This document shows positions 26,408 to 34,822 of a stretch of 64,000 bases of DNA, piece by piece. How positions within the stretch are numbered: the stretch's first letter is position 1; the number at the start of each line of letters is the position of its first letter. The DNA comes from JANRLF01 sp033762815 (GTDB lineage: Bacteria > Bacteroidota > Bacteroidia > Chitinophagales > CAIOSU01). The stretch is taken from NCBI GenBank assembly GCA_033762815.1, contig JANRLF010000001.1, forward strand, positions 62,001-126,000, written 5' to 3'. The notes under the pieces were generated by a model. That model had not been told where the DNA came from and ran no database searches. It saw only the letters and a list, made by a program, of their open reading frames with translations. The translations under genes and the position numbers were made by a program.

Positions 26408-27319
26408 TTAGTTAAATAAACTCAATATATTGTCCAATATGCCTTTAGGCTGATCAATAGCCTTGCCCTTCAGCATTTTATCAAAAGTTGCTTTGTCAAT
26501 TCTTTTTGGATTGTATTCAAAAGCTTCCAACTCTTCCACATCCTTGGGTTTCAACCATGGATGGAACTGCATGTAGAAATCCTTATCTACTTTATAAACC
26601 CTTACCATTGGTTTCTCTCCAGTGCTATCTAAATGATAATGAATACTGTGCGTATTGCCTGGTATCATTATTAGTTGAATGGCTAAGCGTAAGCCATTGG
26701 TATTGTTCAATGCCGAATAATGGATAATGCTATCATCTAAAATTACGGCTTGTCCAGCCTTAATATTCATGGGCACCAAATATTCCTTGATGATGGTGTC
26801 TTTCAAGTCTTCTAGTTCCCAAGGAATCAAAGGGCCGCGAACTGGGGCAAATCGTTTATGGCTGCCATCCACCATTTGTAAGGTCCCATTATGGATATTG
26901 CTATCTACCAAGGGGCACCAAACAGATACCGAAGTGTACTTGTATTCGTCAACAAAGGCCCAGTTTTGGTGCAAGGGCACTTCTCCTTTACTAGGGTTTT
27001 TATTAATAAAATTGGCTATAATAGGCTGGTAATTGTTAAGATATTGATCGGCAATGGGCATAAACAAATCTGTAATACGGTCGAAAACAGCTTGTTTATA
27101 ATTCGGATTGCTATCGGTAAAGGTGAAATCATACGTTATCTCGTGCTCGGTGTCGAAAGTCACATCATATTCTTTACGCATGCCACCTTTAATGGACTCG
27201 AGTTCAAAATAGGCGTTCTTCATCTGTTCCACCTCTGCCGCATTTAGAAAATCGACAGTAACATAACCCATCCGCTCAAATGTTTCTTGCATTTTGGCAT
27301 CACGGAACATGTTCTTCAT
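26408..27319 (-). CDS. PhyH-F: PhyH-like oxygenase homologue with Asp-to-Asn change in the metal site
   Basis: A 303-aa homologue and first gene of the minus-strand run. The proximal motif reads H117-Q-N119-W instead of HQDW (AAC codon at 26963-26965), so one of three iron ligands is replaced. His200 and Arg211 (HYSALNNTNGLR) and HNGTLQMVDGSH are kept. It may be catalytically altered or a non-catalytic partner. The tail is PKGILDNILSLFN. A longer in-frame start at 27391 would begin upstream of the -7 box at 27373-27380, so the ATG at 27319, which also matches the paralogue N-termini (MKNMFRDAKMQ), is preferred. Confidence 0.88.
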   Translation of the reverse strand: MKNMFRDAKMQETFERMGYVTVDFLNAAEVEQMKNAYFELESIKGGMRKEYDVTFDTEHEITYDFTFTDSNPNYKQAVFDRITDLFMPIADQYLNNYQPIIANFINKNPSKGEVPLHQNWAFVDEYKYTSVSVWCPLVDSNIHNGTLQMVDGSHKRFAPVRGPLIPWELEDLKDTIIKEYLVPMNIKAGQAVILDDSIIHYSALNNTNGLRLAIQLIMIPGNTHSIHYHLDSTGEKPMVRVYKVDKDFYMQFHPWLKPKDVEELEAFEYNPKRIDKATFDKMLKGKAIDQPKGILDNILSLFN

Positions 27320-27372
27320 AACAAACAATTTTGATTTAAGATACATAGAAATCGCCACTTTCGGCAATTTTT

Positions 27373-27380
27373 CAAAGATA
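27373..27380 (-). promoter_or_regulatory. -7 box of the PhyH-F-E-D-C-B run
   Basis: On the minus strand this reads TATCTTTG, a perfect TAnnTTTG, ending 53 bp before the PhyH-F ATG. No -33 TTTG is present; instead a palindrome lies at 27405-27417. Confidence 0.55.
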
Positions 27381-27404
27381 AGGCGAATCAAGATTGCGGG
27401 TAAT

Positions 27405-27417
27405 ACCTTATTAAGGT
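27405..27417. promoter_or_regulatory. Palindrome upstream of the oxygenase operon promoter
   Basis: ACCTTATTAAGGT is a perfect 13-bp palindrome around one central base. It is placed about 37-49 bp upstream of the predicted transcription start of the oxygenase run. The CCTTA/TAAGG arms recall MntR-type boxes, but it also lies just after the end of the sugar dehydrogenase gene, so its role is a guess. Confidence 0.35.
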
Positions 27418-27430
27418 GCTTCCTATCGGG

Positions 27431-29326
27431 CTATTCCACCATTAACTTGTAATATTGTGACTTCTTACCAGCTTGTACAATTAGGCAATAGATACCAGGG
27501 GAATAACCTTCTAAGCTGAGCGTCAAAGCTTGGTTTATCATTACAGAGCCCTGAACGATCTTTTTTCCCAAAATATCGGTCAGTACATAATTCCCTTCAA
27601 TTTCCGATTTAATATTGACGAATTCCTTTGCCGGGTTTGGGTAAACAATAATGTTGTTGCTCTCAATAGCACCAATACCAGTACCTATGTCGATTGTTTC
27701 AGAAATACTATCACAAAAATTGTCTGCAAAACAGGCATTATAGCTTACCATGCATATTTCGCCCATAATCATTTGCCCAACAATGTTGAAGGTGTCTGTA
27801 AAGCTATCGCCAATGTGGAAGATGGTGTCACCGTTAAAGTCAATGGAATTCCAGAAAATAGTATCTGCTCCGATACTATTGTCAGTAATTTCCACCACTA
27901 CCTTATCGGGAAGTATGGTATCAATAATTGTGTAAGTAAAATCGGCAATTACCGCTGGTGCATTCACCGTCTGTATGTTAATGGTATCGCTTACGGTTTG
28001 CAAGCCATCAGATACGGAAACCACATATTGCGTACTGTTTGCTATGGTTGCCAATGGATTCGCACAAGTGGTGCAACTAAGCCCAGTTGTTGGCAACCAC
28101 GTATAAGTAAGTGTATTGTTGCCGCCAGTAGCAGTAGGCGTCCCCCCCAGTACCACTTGTTCATTTTGGCATACCAAAGTATCGCTACCTGCATCTACCA
28201 TGATGGGTATGGTAGTGAAACTATCATTCTTTATTTCCACAATTCTACTGGTACCTGCAGTGTTGGCGTTGTTGGCGATAAACACCCTTCCGTCAGGGGA
28301 TACGCAGATATCGCGTAGCCTGCCCCATTGACTATTGAACTCAATGGATTCGCCCACTATGTTATCACCATTGGCGTCTAGCTCTAGCACCCTTATATCA
28401 GCCTCTTTAAGGGTGGCGAGCAAAAGCTTGCCTCTCCATTCAGGAATAGCAGGGTGATCATAATAATCCAAGCCGCAGGCCGCAATAGTTGGTGTCCAAG
28501 CTTTAATCGGCTCAATCACATTCGAATCAGCGCAAAAGGTTTGTTCCGCCGTAAGATTACAGGCACCTTCTACATTCGGCCATCCATAATTTGCGCCAGC
28601 AGTGAGTATGTTGATTTCATCATCTGAATTCCAGCCGTGCATGGAACTGTACACCCTATTGCGGGCATATACCATACCTTGCACGTTCCTTTGGCCCCAG
28701 TTCCAGACATAACTGTTGCTAATCGGATTGTCATTAGGGATAGAACCATCCAGATTAATCCTTAATGTTTTCCCGCTTAAAGAGCTAACGTTTTGGGGCA
28801 AACCGGTATTGGCGGCGTCACCTGTGGACATTAATATCTTTCGGTCAGGGGTAAGGATAATCCTTGAACCATTGTGTATGGACGCACCGGTAATGTTGTC
28901 CACCAATACTTGCTCATTCAATAATGTATCGCCGTCATAGAACAAGCGAACCAGTTTTTCCTTGTAGGGGCTGCCATATTGATAAACTACATACAAATAG
29001 GAACTATCGGGAAAATCAGGATGCAACAACATGCCTAACATACCTCCTTCGCCATTTTCAATTACCGGTCCTCCATTGTTGTCTGACAAATCGGCCAATA
29101 CGTCAATGGTGCCGTTATCAGGGTCAATCCTTGAAATGCGGCCACCACGTTCGGTACACCATATCCAACCATCTGGGCCCCACAATATTTCCCAAGGCGT
29201 GATAAGCGTAGTTACTACATTCCTCGCGGTTACTACCGTAGAGTCCAATGTAAACTGTTGCGCTTGGGCCTGAATCATGAAAAACAAGGAGAACACTGAT
29301 AGGAAAACACGGTAAAATCGAAACAT
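27431..29326 (-). CDS. PQQ-type sugar dehydrogenase-like protein with T9SS sorting domain
   Basis: A 631-aa secreted protein. After the signal peptide (cleavage near AQAQ, about residue 23) comes a six-bladed beta-propeller of the soluble glucose/sorbosone dehydrogenase (GSDH/HHIP-like) type: PWEILWGPDGWIWCTERGG, IENGEGGMLGMLLHPDF, NGSRIILTPDRKILMSTGD, and NWGQRNVQGMVY. A Cys-containing beta region (CxxC in SCTTCANP) resembling PKD or immunoglobulin-like domains follows. The last about 80 residues are a type A T9SS sorting domain (VYPNPAKEFVNI ... GIYCLIVQAG). The ATG at 29326 starts a proper signal peptide; the upstream in-frame start at 29374 would begin inside the terminator region. Confidence 0.88.
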   Translation of the reverse strand: MFRFYRVFLSVFSLFFMIQAQAQQFTLDSTVVTARNVVTTLITPWEILWGPDGWIWCTERGGRISRIDPDNGTIDVLADLSDNNGGPVIENGEGGMLGMLLHPDFPDSSYLYVVYQYGSPYKEKLVRLFYDGDTLLNEQVLVDNITGASIHNGSRIILTPDRKILMSTGDAANTGLPQNVSSLSGKTLRINLDGSIPNDNPISNSYVWNWGQRNVQGMVYARNRVYSSMHGWNSDDEINILTAGANYGWPNVEGACNLTAEQTFCADSNVIEPIKAWTPTIAACGLDYYDHPAIPEWRGKLLLATLKEADIRVLELDANGDNIVGESIEFNSQWGRLRDICVSPDGRVFIANNANTAGTSRIVEIKNDSFTTIPIMVDAGSDTLVCQNEQVVLGGTPTATGGNNTLTYTWLPTTGLSCTTCANPLATIANSTQYVVSVSDGLQTVSDTINIQTVNAPAVIADFTYTIIDTILPDKVVVEITDNSIGADTIFWNSIDFNGDTIFHIGDSFTDTFNIVGQMIMGEICMVSYNACFADNFCDSISETIDIGTGIGAIESNNIIVYPNPAKEFVNIKSEIEGNYVLTDILGKKIVQGSVMINQALTLSLEGYSPGIYCLIVQAGKKSQYYKLMVE

Positions 29327-29372
29327 GATAGTGATTTTGGTCTCTGAAATTAATAAAATCAGGGCCAAATAC

Positions 29373-29408
29373 AAAAAAGAGGGGTTCCCTCCGACAAGGA
29401 ACCCCTCT
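29373..29408 (-). terminator. Strong intrinsic terminator of the PKD gene
   Basis: AGAGGGGTTCC (29378-29388) and GGAACCCCTCT (29398-29408) form a perfect 11-bp stem with a 9-nt loop. On the minus strand it ends in a run of six T (29373-29378), directly after the PKD gene. Confidence 0.88.
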
Positions 29409-29431
29409 CACATTTGAAAGGAACTGCTATA

Positions 29432-31714
29432 TTATTGCTTTGAAATTTTGATAGTGGCCATATTGCCGTTATCGCCTTGTAAGCTAAGGAAGTAAATACC
29501 CGCTGCTTTGCCGGTCAACTCAAGGCTTAGCTCATTACGGCCTATATTCAACTGTTGCACCCCAGTAATGATTTCTTGGCCCAACATGTTCACCAAGCTG
29601 TAGTTAACGCTACCTTCTTGAACCGCGTCAATTCGCAATACGGCATTATTCACTGCAGGGTTAGGGAACAGGCTTACTGATTTTACATAGGAAGGCAATG
29701 CTTCCACGCCGCTTATTACGCTTTCATCTTCAATAATAATGCGCAAATCGGAAACCACTTCAGTAGCTGCACTCACCGTAACAATGTTTGGATAAGTTGG
29801 CTTGCCCAATACTTCTGCATACACTTTGTAAGTGCCGTAGCCCACATTGTCGAAACTGAATTCACCTGCAGCATCAGTAAAAGTATATTGAACTGGAGTA
29901 TTGTCCATGTTCAACAACATTACTTGAACATCAGCCGCAGGGTCGCCGCTCTTATTAGCTCCATTGAAAATGCTGCCACCCACAAAACCAGGGCCGCCAG
30001 GGTTGCTGCCTTGCACCAAGTGAATGTCTTGGCCGGTTTGGTCAGGGCCTACGGTAATAAATGTAGCATCGGCCCAGAACAACTCATCGCCAAAATAAGT
30101 TGGCAAATAATCACTATAGTCAGGGTCATTAGGGGTCAAAGCGGCTTTTACCAAATATTGGCCTGAGGCTAAATTGCTGAATTGATAGATGCCCTGCGCA
30201 TTTACGCCACTGGTACGTACCAAAACTAGGTTGGTTGAATCCAAGCTAATCAAATATACCATTGCTGCGCTAGCGGTAGTGTTTCCATGATAAATACTGC
30301 CTGAGATGCTGTAGTTATTAGTATTGCTGCCCACGGTTACGCTTTCGCAATAGGTATCGGTGCAAGTCACATTTCCTACAGAATCGGTAACGCTGATGGT
30401 CAAGCACACTTGATAAACTCCTGGTGCCGCATAAGTATGGTCAGGGCTAAACAGTTGCGAGAAGGTGCTGTCGCCAAATGACCAAAAGTAGCTAGTGCCC
30501 ACTGTATTAGCGCCTGTAGAACCATTGTCAAATTCTACTCTTAAGTTATTGGCTACTGTAACAAATGGGGTAAAGTATGCTTGGCAGCCTGTAGGAATGA
30601 TGCCGCCTGCTGTAACGGTATCGCAAAAGGTACTGGTGCAGTTGATTACAGTATCAATGATTGTTAAACATACCTGGTACGAACCTGCGGTTGTATAAGT
30701 ATGCGAGGGGTCAAAATCGTTGGAAGAGGAACCATCACCAAAGTCCCAATGATAGGTAGGATTAAAACCCGTGGAATAATTGTCGAAACTGAACTCAAGG
30801 GTATTGATAGGTGCACGTACGGCTTGGAATGCTGCTGAACATGAGCTGCTACTGCCACCAATCGTAATTGTTTGACAATAGTCATCGGTACATATAATGT
30901 TTTGCAGGCTATCATACTCTGTTACCGTCAAGCACACCCAATATGTTCCGGCACCAGGGAAACTATGTGTAGGATTGGCTTGTGTAGAGACGGTGCTATC
31001 ACCAAATGACCAGAAGTAACCATAGGTATTGGCACCACCAACACTAAAAAAGGAGATTTGGGTAGAATCAACAGGATTTGCACTGTATTGGAAAGCAGCA
31101 CTGCAATTACCGCCGCTCATAGGATATATCCTTACACTATCGCAAAAGTCATCGGTACAGGTAATGTTTCCCGAGCTATCACGGCTGGTCACGGTCAAGC
31201 ATGCCAAGTATACTCCTGGTCCAGGATAAGTGTGATTGGGGTCAAAGTTGGTGGAAGTGCTTCCATCCCCAAATGACCATAAATACGAGGGTATGCCACT
31301 TGCATAGGAGTAATTGTCAAAATGGACAATATTGTTGTTTATGGCAGTATATGTGTATTGAAAACCTGCGCCACAAGTAGCAGTGCTTCCTCCAGTCACC
31401 AGTACGGAATCGCAATAAGTATCGCTGCAGGTAATGCCCATAAACTGTGAAGTAATGGAAAGACATACATAGTAAGTACCTGCGTTACTAAATGTATGAA
31501 CTGGGTTGGCCTGGTTAGAAGTACTTCCATCACCAAAGTTCCAAGCCCAAGTGGATACTTGGCCGCCATTGGTTACGAAAGAGCTATCAACAAAGTTTAC
31601 GGTATAGCCATTATTGGGCGAAGACCAGTGCAAGAACGTTGCCCTGCAGTTTTGCGCATAAGTACCGACCACTAGGCCAAGCACCATGCTGATTAAAAGA
31701 GTGAGTTTTTTCAT
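29432..31714 (-). CDS. Secreted protein with five PKD domains and a T9SS sorting domain
   Basis: A 760-aa protein with a signal peptide (MKKLTLLISMVLGLVVGTYA-Q). Five PKD repeats of about 88 residues follow, with FGDG or FGDS at about 60, 148, 237, 325 and 413, each ending in a paired-Cys segment such as CTDDFCDSV. Two CNA-B/carboxypeptidase-regulatory-like beta domains occupy about 467-670. The C-terminus is a type A T9SS sorting domain (LFPNPAVNNAVL ... AGIYFLSLQGDNG). PKD tandem proteins are typically surface adhesins or filaments; no catalytic domain is visible. It is flanked by a strong terminator downstream and its own -7 box upstream. Confidence 0.93.
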   Translation of the reverse strand: MKKLTLLISMVLGLVVGTYAQNCRATFLHWSSPNNGYTVNFVDSSFVTNGGQVSTWAWNFGDGSTSNQANPVHTFSNAGTYYVCLSITSQFMGITCSDTYCDSVLVTGGSTATCGAGFQYTYTAINNNIVHFDNYSYASGIPSYLWSFGDGSTSTNFDPNHTYPGPGVYLACLTVTSRDSSGNITCTDDFCDSVRIYPMSGGNCSAAFQYSANPVDSTQISFFSVGGANTYGYFWSFGDSTVSTQANPTHSFPGAGTYWVCLTVTEYDSLQNIICTDDYCQTITIGGSSSSCSAAFQAVRAPINTLEFSFDNYSTGFNPTYHWDFGDGSSSNDFDPSHTYTTAGSYQVCLTIIDTVINCTSTFCDTVTAGGIIPTGCQAYFTPFVTVANNLRVEFDNGSTGANTVGTSYFWSFGDSTFSQLFSPDHTYAAPGVYQVCLTISVTDSVGNVTCTDTYCESVTVGSNTNNYSISGSIYHGNTTASAAMVYLISLDSTNLVLVRTSGVNAQGIYQFSNLASGQYLVKAALTPNDPDYSDYLPTYFGDELFWADATFITVGPDQTGQDIHLVQGSNPGGPGFVGGSIFNGANKSGDPAADVQVMLLNMDNTPVQYTFTDAAGEFSFDNVGYGTYKVYAEVLGKPTYPNIVTVSAATEVVSDLRIIIEDESVISGVEALPSYVKSVSLFPNPAVNNAVLRIDAVQEGSVNYSLVNMLGQEIITGVQQLNIGRNELSLELTGKAAGIYFLSLQGDNGNMATIKISKQ

Positions 31715-31751
31715 ATCCTATTGTTTTGGTTTTTTAAGATTGTTTCAGTTT

Positions 31752-31759
31752 CAAAGGTA
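31752..31759 (-). promoter_or_regulatory. -7 box of the PKD gene
   Basis: On the minus strand this reads TACCTTTG, the commonest form of the box, 37 bp before the ATG at 31714. CAA/CAAA sequences further upstream are at non-standard spacing. Confidence 0.55.
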
Positions 31760-31915
31760 TTTCTCGTTTTTAGTGCCTACCACAACAAATTTTGCCCATT
31801 ATCATCAATTTTATCGGCATCAGTTGTTAGTCCTTGCTAATTTGTTGGCTTGTTAAAGTGTTGTTTATCAAATTATTATGTCGGTTACACATTTGCCTCT
31901 TTATCAAAAAGGATC

Positions 31916-33037
31916 TTATTCTGCTTTCCAGATTTTTTTCAGAAAATTACCCTCTTCGGTTTCGATGTACAGCATGTAAATGCCTCTCGGAATATTGTTC
32001 AAATCGATGGTAGATGTGTTTTCAGTATATTTCATTAGCTCCACTCCTAATAAGTTAAGCAGCTTGATGCTATGGATACTTACATCTTGCGCTTCGATAT
32101 TAAGTTGATGGCTGGCTGGATTAGGATAGACCGATATATACTTTAATATTTCTTTTGTCCCAATTCCGCTTGTGATGATTTGCAGGGTGTCACGTTTCCC
32201 CTGAATAGCAGTTTCATTGAAATCACGGTCCATGACCCTGATATTTTCAAAATCAAATTGAAAATCGAGGGCATTTGCCGTTTTGCCTATAAGGTTGTCT
32301 TCAATGATGAAACTGATGCCGGCGATATTGCCATAACCTGAGGCATTGGGAGTAATCAATCCCCCTGAACGCCCTTTAAGTGAGATGGCTACGTCCAATT
32401 TACCTGCTTCGGGGCGGTCACGGTATAAGAAAAGCGGTTGGTCAATAGGGCTTCCCAGCCATTGGCTTTGGAAGTAGGCATTGATGGTGCCAGCTTCAAT
32501 AAGATTGGTATCGTACACCAAGGTAAAGGCCACCCCAAATACACTATCTAATTGATTTGTAGGGGTTCCTAAAGTGACCAGCATATTCAGTGTCTGTCCT
32601 GGAAACACGGAATCGCTAGCATAGGCTAAATACAATTCGGGGCTGCTACTATCGCCAACAATAAAAGAATCGACCGTAGTATTGCCATGTATCAATCCAT
32701 AGTTCGCACTTATGGCCAAAGTATCCGCATCATTTACAAATCCGCTTCCGTCGCAGTCTGAATAAGCATAATTGGTGCTATCGGCATGCCTTTCATTCCA
32801 TGGAAACACATCATAGTCCCGCCATAAGATGGAAATTGTATCACGTGCATCGCCCTGTGTGCCCATTGCCTTGCCGACATACAGTAAGTCAATATGATCG
32901 ACAACCCCATTGTTATTGGCATCACCTGGCCAAACACTAATGTTTTGTGCTTGTGTCAAACTAGCATTGGCAAGCAACATTACTATCAATAGGTGATATG
33001 TTTTCAACTTGGCGATTACGAAGGCCTTGGTTTTCAT
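31916..33037 (-). CDS. Secreted dockerin-like/cohesin-like protein with T9SS sorting domain
   Basis: A 373-aa protein with a signal peptide ending near TQAQ. Residues about 30-110 hold two calcium-loop dockerin-like repeats (PGDANNNGVVDHIDLLYVG and SDCDGSGFVNDADTLAISA). A cohesin-like beta domain follows (VFPGQTLNMLVTLG ... VAFTLVYDTNLIEAGTI). The last about 80 residues are a T9SS type A sorting domain (VYPNPASHQLNIEA ... GIYMLYIETEEG). Both partner modules in one protein could allow self-association or binding to other surface proteins (inference). The ATG at 33037 gives a better signal peptide than the one at 33046. Confidence 0.85.
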   Translation of the reverse strand: MKTKAFVIAKLKTYHLLIVMLLANASLTQAQNISVWPGDANNNGVVDHIDLLYVGKAMGTQGDARDTISILWRDYDVFPWNERHADSTNYAYSDCDGSGFVNDADTLAISANYGLIHGNTTVDSFIVGDSSSPELYLAYASDSVFPGQTLNMLVTLGTPTNQLDSVFGVAFTLVYDTNLIEAGTINAYFQSQWLGSPIDQPLFLYRDRPEAGKLDVAISLKGRSGGLITPNASGYGNIAGISFIIEDNLIGKTANALDFQFDFENIRVMDRDFNETAIQGKRDTLQIITSGIGTKEILKYISVYPNPASHQLNIEAQDVSIHSIKLLNLLGVELMKYTENTSTIDLNNIPRGIYMLYIETEEGNFLKKIWKAE

Positions 33038-33246
33038 CAGATACATTTTAGCAAGTTTGAAATTACACTTCCCTATCGCCTATCCCAAATACATTTTTGA
33101 GAAATTATCAGAAAAAGAAAGGCCCATTCATAAATACTTTTAGCCTTATTATGAATTGTTTATCAGTTATTTAGTGAAAAAAATGACCCTATATTTTATC
33201 AACTTTTGTTGCTGAATTCTTACTAGCGTTGTATAGATATTTGATT

Positions 33247-33254
33247 TAAATTTG
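33247..33254 (+). promoter_or_regulatory. -7 box of the helical-protein gene
   Basis: TAAATTTG, a perfect TAnnTTTG, ending 17 bp before the ATG at 33272. Confidence 0.45.
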
Positions 33255-33271
33255 AGAAGCTACACCCCGAA

Positions 33272-34696
33272 ATGGAAAACAGCAAGCTTATATCTCTGTT
33301 CAAAACCTTTTCCACCAAGGAGTTAAGGGAGTTTGGAGATTTTGTGGAATCTCCCTTTTTCAACAAAAATGAGGAGCTGGTAAAGTTCTTTGCTTACTTG
33401 CGCAAGCAAGCCCCAGAGTTTTCTCCTAAAAAGGTCAGTAGGGAGGCGGTTTTCAAAGCATTGTATCCTAAACAGCCTTATGATGATAAGCTGCTCAATT
33501 ATTTGATGAGCTTTCTCTTGAAATTGGCTGAACAGTACCTAGGATACAGCCAACTTGCAGAACAGGAAACCTTGCACCGCTACTATACTTTACAGGCATG
33601 CGTGCAGCGGAAATTGGAAAAGCATTATCAACTGCTGCATTCTCAGGCGGTAGAAAAACTGGAACAGTATCCTCACCGGAACAACGAATACTATTACCAC
33701 CGGTATTTATTGGCCGACTTGGCAAACCAACATTTTTTGAAGCAAATGGTGCGCAAGTATGATGAACGCCTTCAACAAGCTGCCGATAATTTCGACCAGT
33801 ATTTTCTGGCTGGAAAACTGAAATACTGTTGCGAGATGCTGGATAGGCGCAACTCATTGGAGGCCGACTACCAACTATATATGTTAGACGAAGTGTTGGC
33901 CTACGTTAGTGCCAACCCACAGGTGCATACGCCGCCCATAGCCATTTACCATACCGTGCTGCTAATGCTGATTCACCAAATGGATACTGATTATTTCGGT
34001 CGATTGAAACAGTTATTGGAACAATATAAGGGGCAGTTTCCGCAGCCAGAGTATAGAGATATTTATATGTTCGGTATCAATTATTGCATTAGGAAAGTGA
34101 ATCAGGGCGACCAGCATTTTTTGGAACAGCTCTTCCAGTTGTATAAAGATGCCTTTGAATCAAATTTGTTGGTGGATGATGGCTTCCTGTCGCCATGGGC
34201 CTATAAGAATATGATTGGGGTGGGCTTGCGGTTAAAGAAATTTGATTTTACCGAGCTATTCATCAGAGAGTATAATAACAAGTTAGCTCCCGACTTTAGA
34301 GAGAATGCGCTCTATTATAACCTTGCAGAACTGTTTTATTATAAAAAAGACTACAGTAAGGCCTTGGAAAATCTAAACAAGGTAGAATTTTCAGATATTT
34401 ACTATCAACTGGATACGAAGAAAATGATGCTGAAAATTTATTTCGAGTTAGATGAAATAGATGCCCTTTATTCGCTGATAGCTTCGTTTCGCATTTTCCT
34501 ACGCAGAACCCGCCTTATATCCGAAGCCAACAAAGAAGCCTATGTCAATTTCTTGCATATGGTAAACCTGCTTGTTAAAAGGGATAAATCCATGCTATCA
34601 GAAATAAAGGAAAAGATAGCAACTACTTCACCATTAGCAGATCGTAAGTGGCTGAAAGAAGTTTGCGATAAAATGGAAAAACTGCGGCCCGTTTAG
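33272..34696 (+). CDS. Conserved helical protein of unknown function
   Basis: A 474-aa cytosolic protein without signal peptide or membrane segment. It is rich in Leu, Tyr and Lys and looks almost wholly alpha-helical, with repeated two-helix units reminiscent of TPR arrays (for example YYNLAELFYYKKDYSKALENL at about 350-370, which fits a TPR helix pair). I recognise no enzymatic motif. It has its own promoter and is followed by the DUF5686 gene. Confidence 0.7.
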   Translation: MENSKLISLFKTFSTKELREFGDFVESPFFNKNEELVKFFAYLRKQAPEFSPKKVSREAVFKALYPKQPYDDKLLNYLMSFLLKLAEQYLGYSQLAEQETLHRYYTLQACVQRKLEKHYQLLHSQAVEKLEQYPHRNNEYYYHRYLLADLANQHFLKQMVRKYDERLQQAADNFDQYFLAGKLKYCCEMLDRRNSLEADYQLYMLDEVLAYVSANPQVHTPPIAIYHTVLLMLIHQMDTDYFGRLKQLLEQYKGQFPQPEYRDIYMFGINYCIRKVNQGDQHFLEQLFQLYKDAFESNLLVDDGFLSPWAYKNMIGVGLRLKKFDFTELFIREYNNKLAPDFRENALYYNLAELFYYKKDYSKALENLNKVEFSDIYYQLDTKKMMLKIYFELDEIDALYSLIASFRIFLRRTRLISEANKEAYVNFLHMVNLLVKRDKSMLSEIKEKIATTSPLADRKWLKEVCDKMEKLRPV

Positions 34697-34781
34697 AAAA
34701 AATGTTTGCGACCAATAAACGATTTTTCGGTCTTATTCGTTAGCCATTCCTGTGTTGCTTATTCTGCATTTTAAAAAATCG

Positions 34782-34789
34782 TACCTTTG
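34782..34789 (+). promoter_or_regulatory. -7 box of the DUF5686 gene
   Basis: TACCTTTG, a perfect consensus box. It covers the in-frame TTG at 34787, which therefore cannot be the start codon of a transcript made from this promoter. Confidence 0.55.
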
Positions 34790-34822
34790 AGCCGCTTTTG
34801 GCGAACTATTGATATCTGTCTT

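Noticed and set aside
27530..28318. Open frame of 262 codons opposite the sugar dehydrogenase gene
   Set aside because: Shadow of a certain gene; composition rich in Cys, Tyr and His without a fold pattern.
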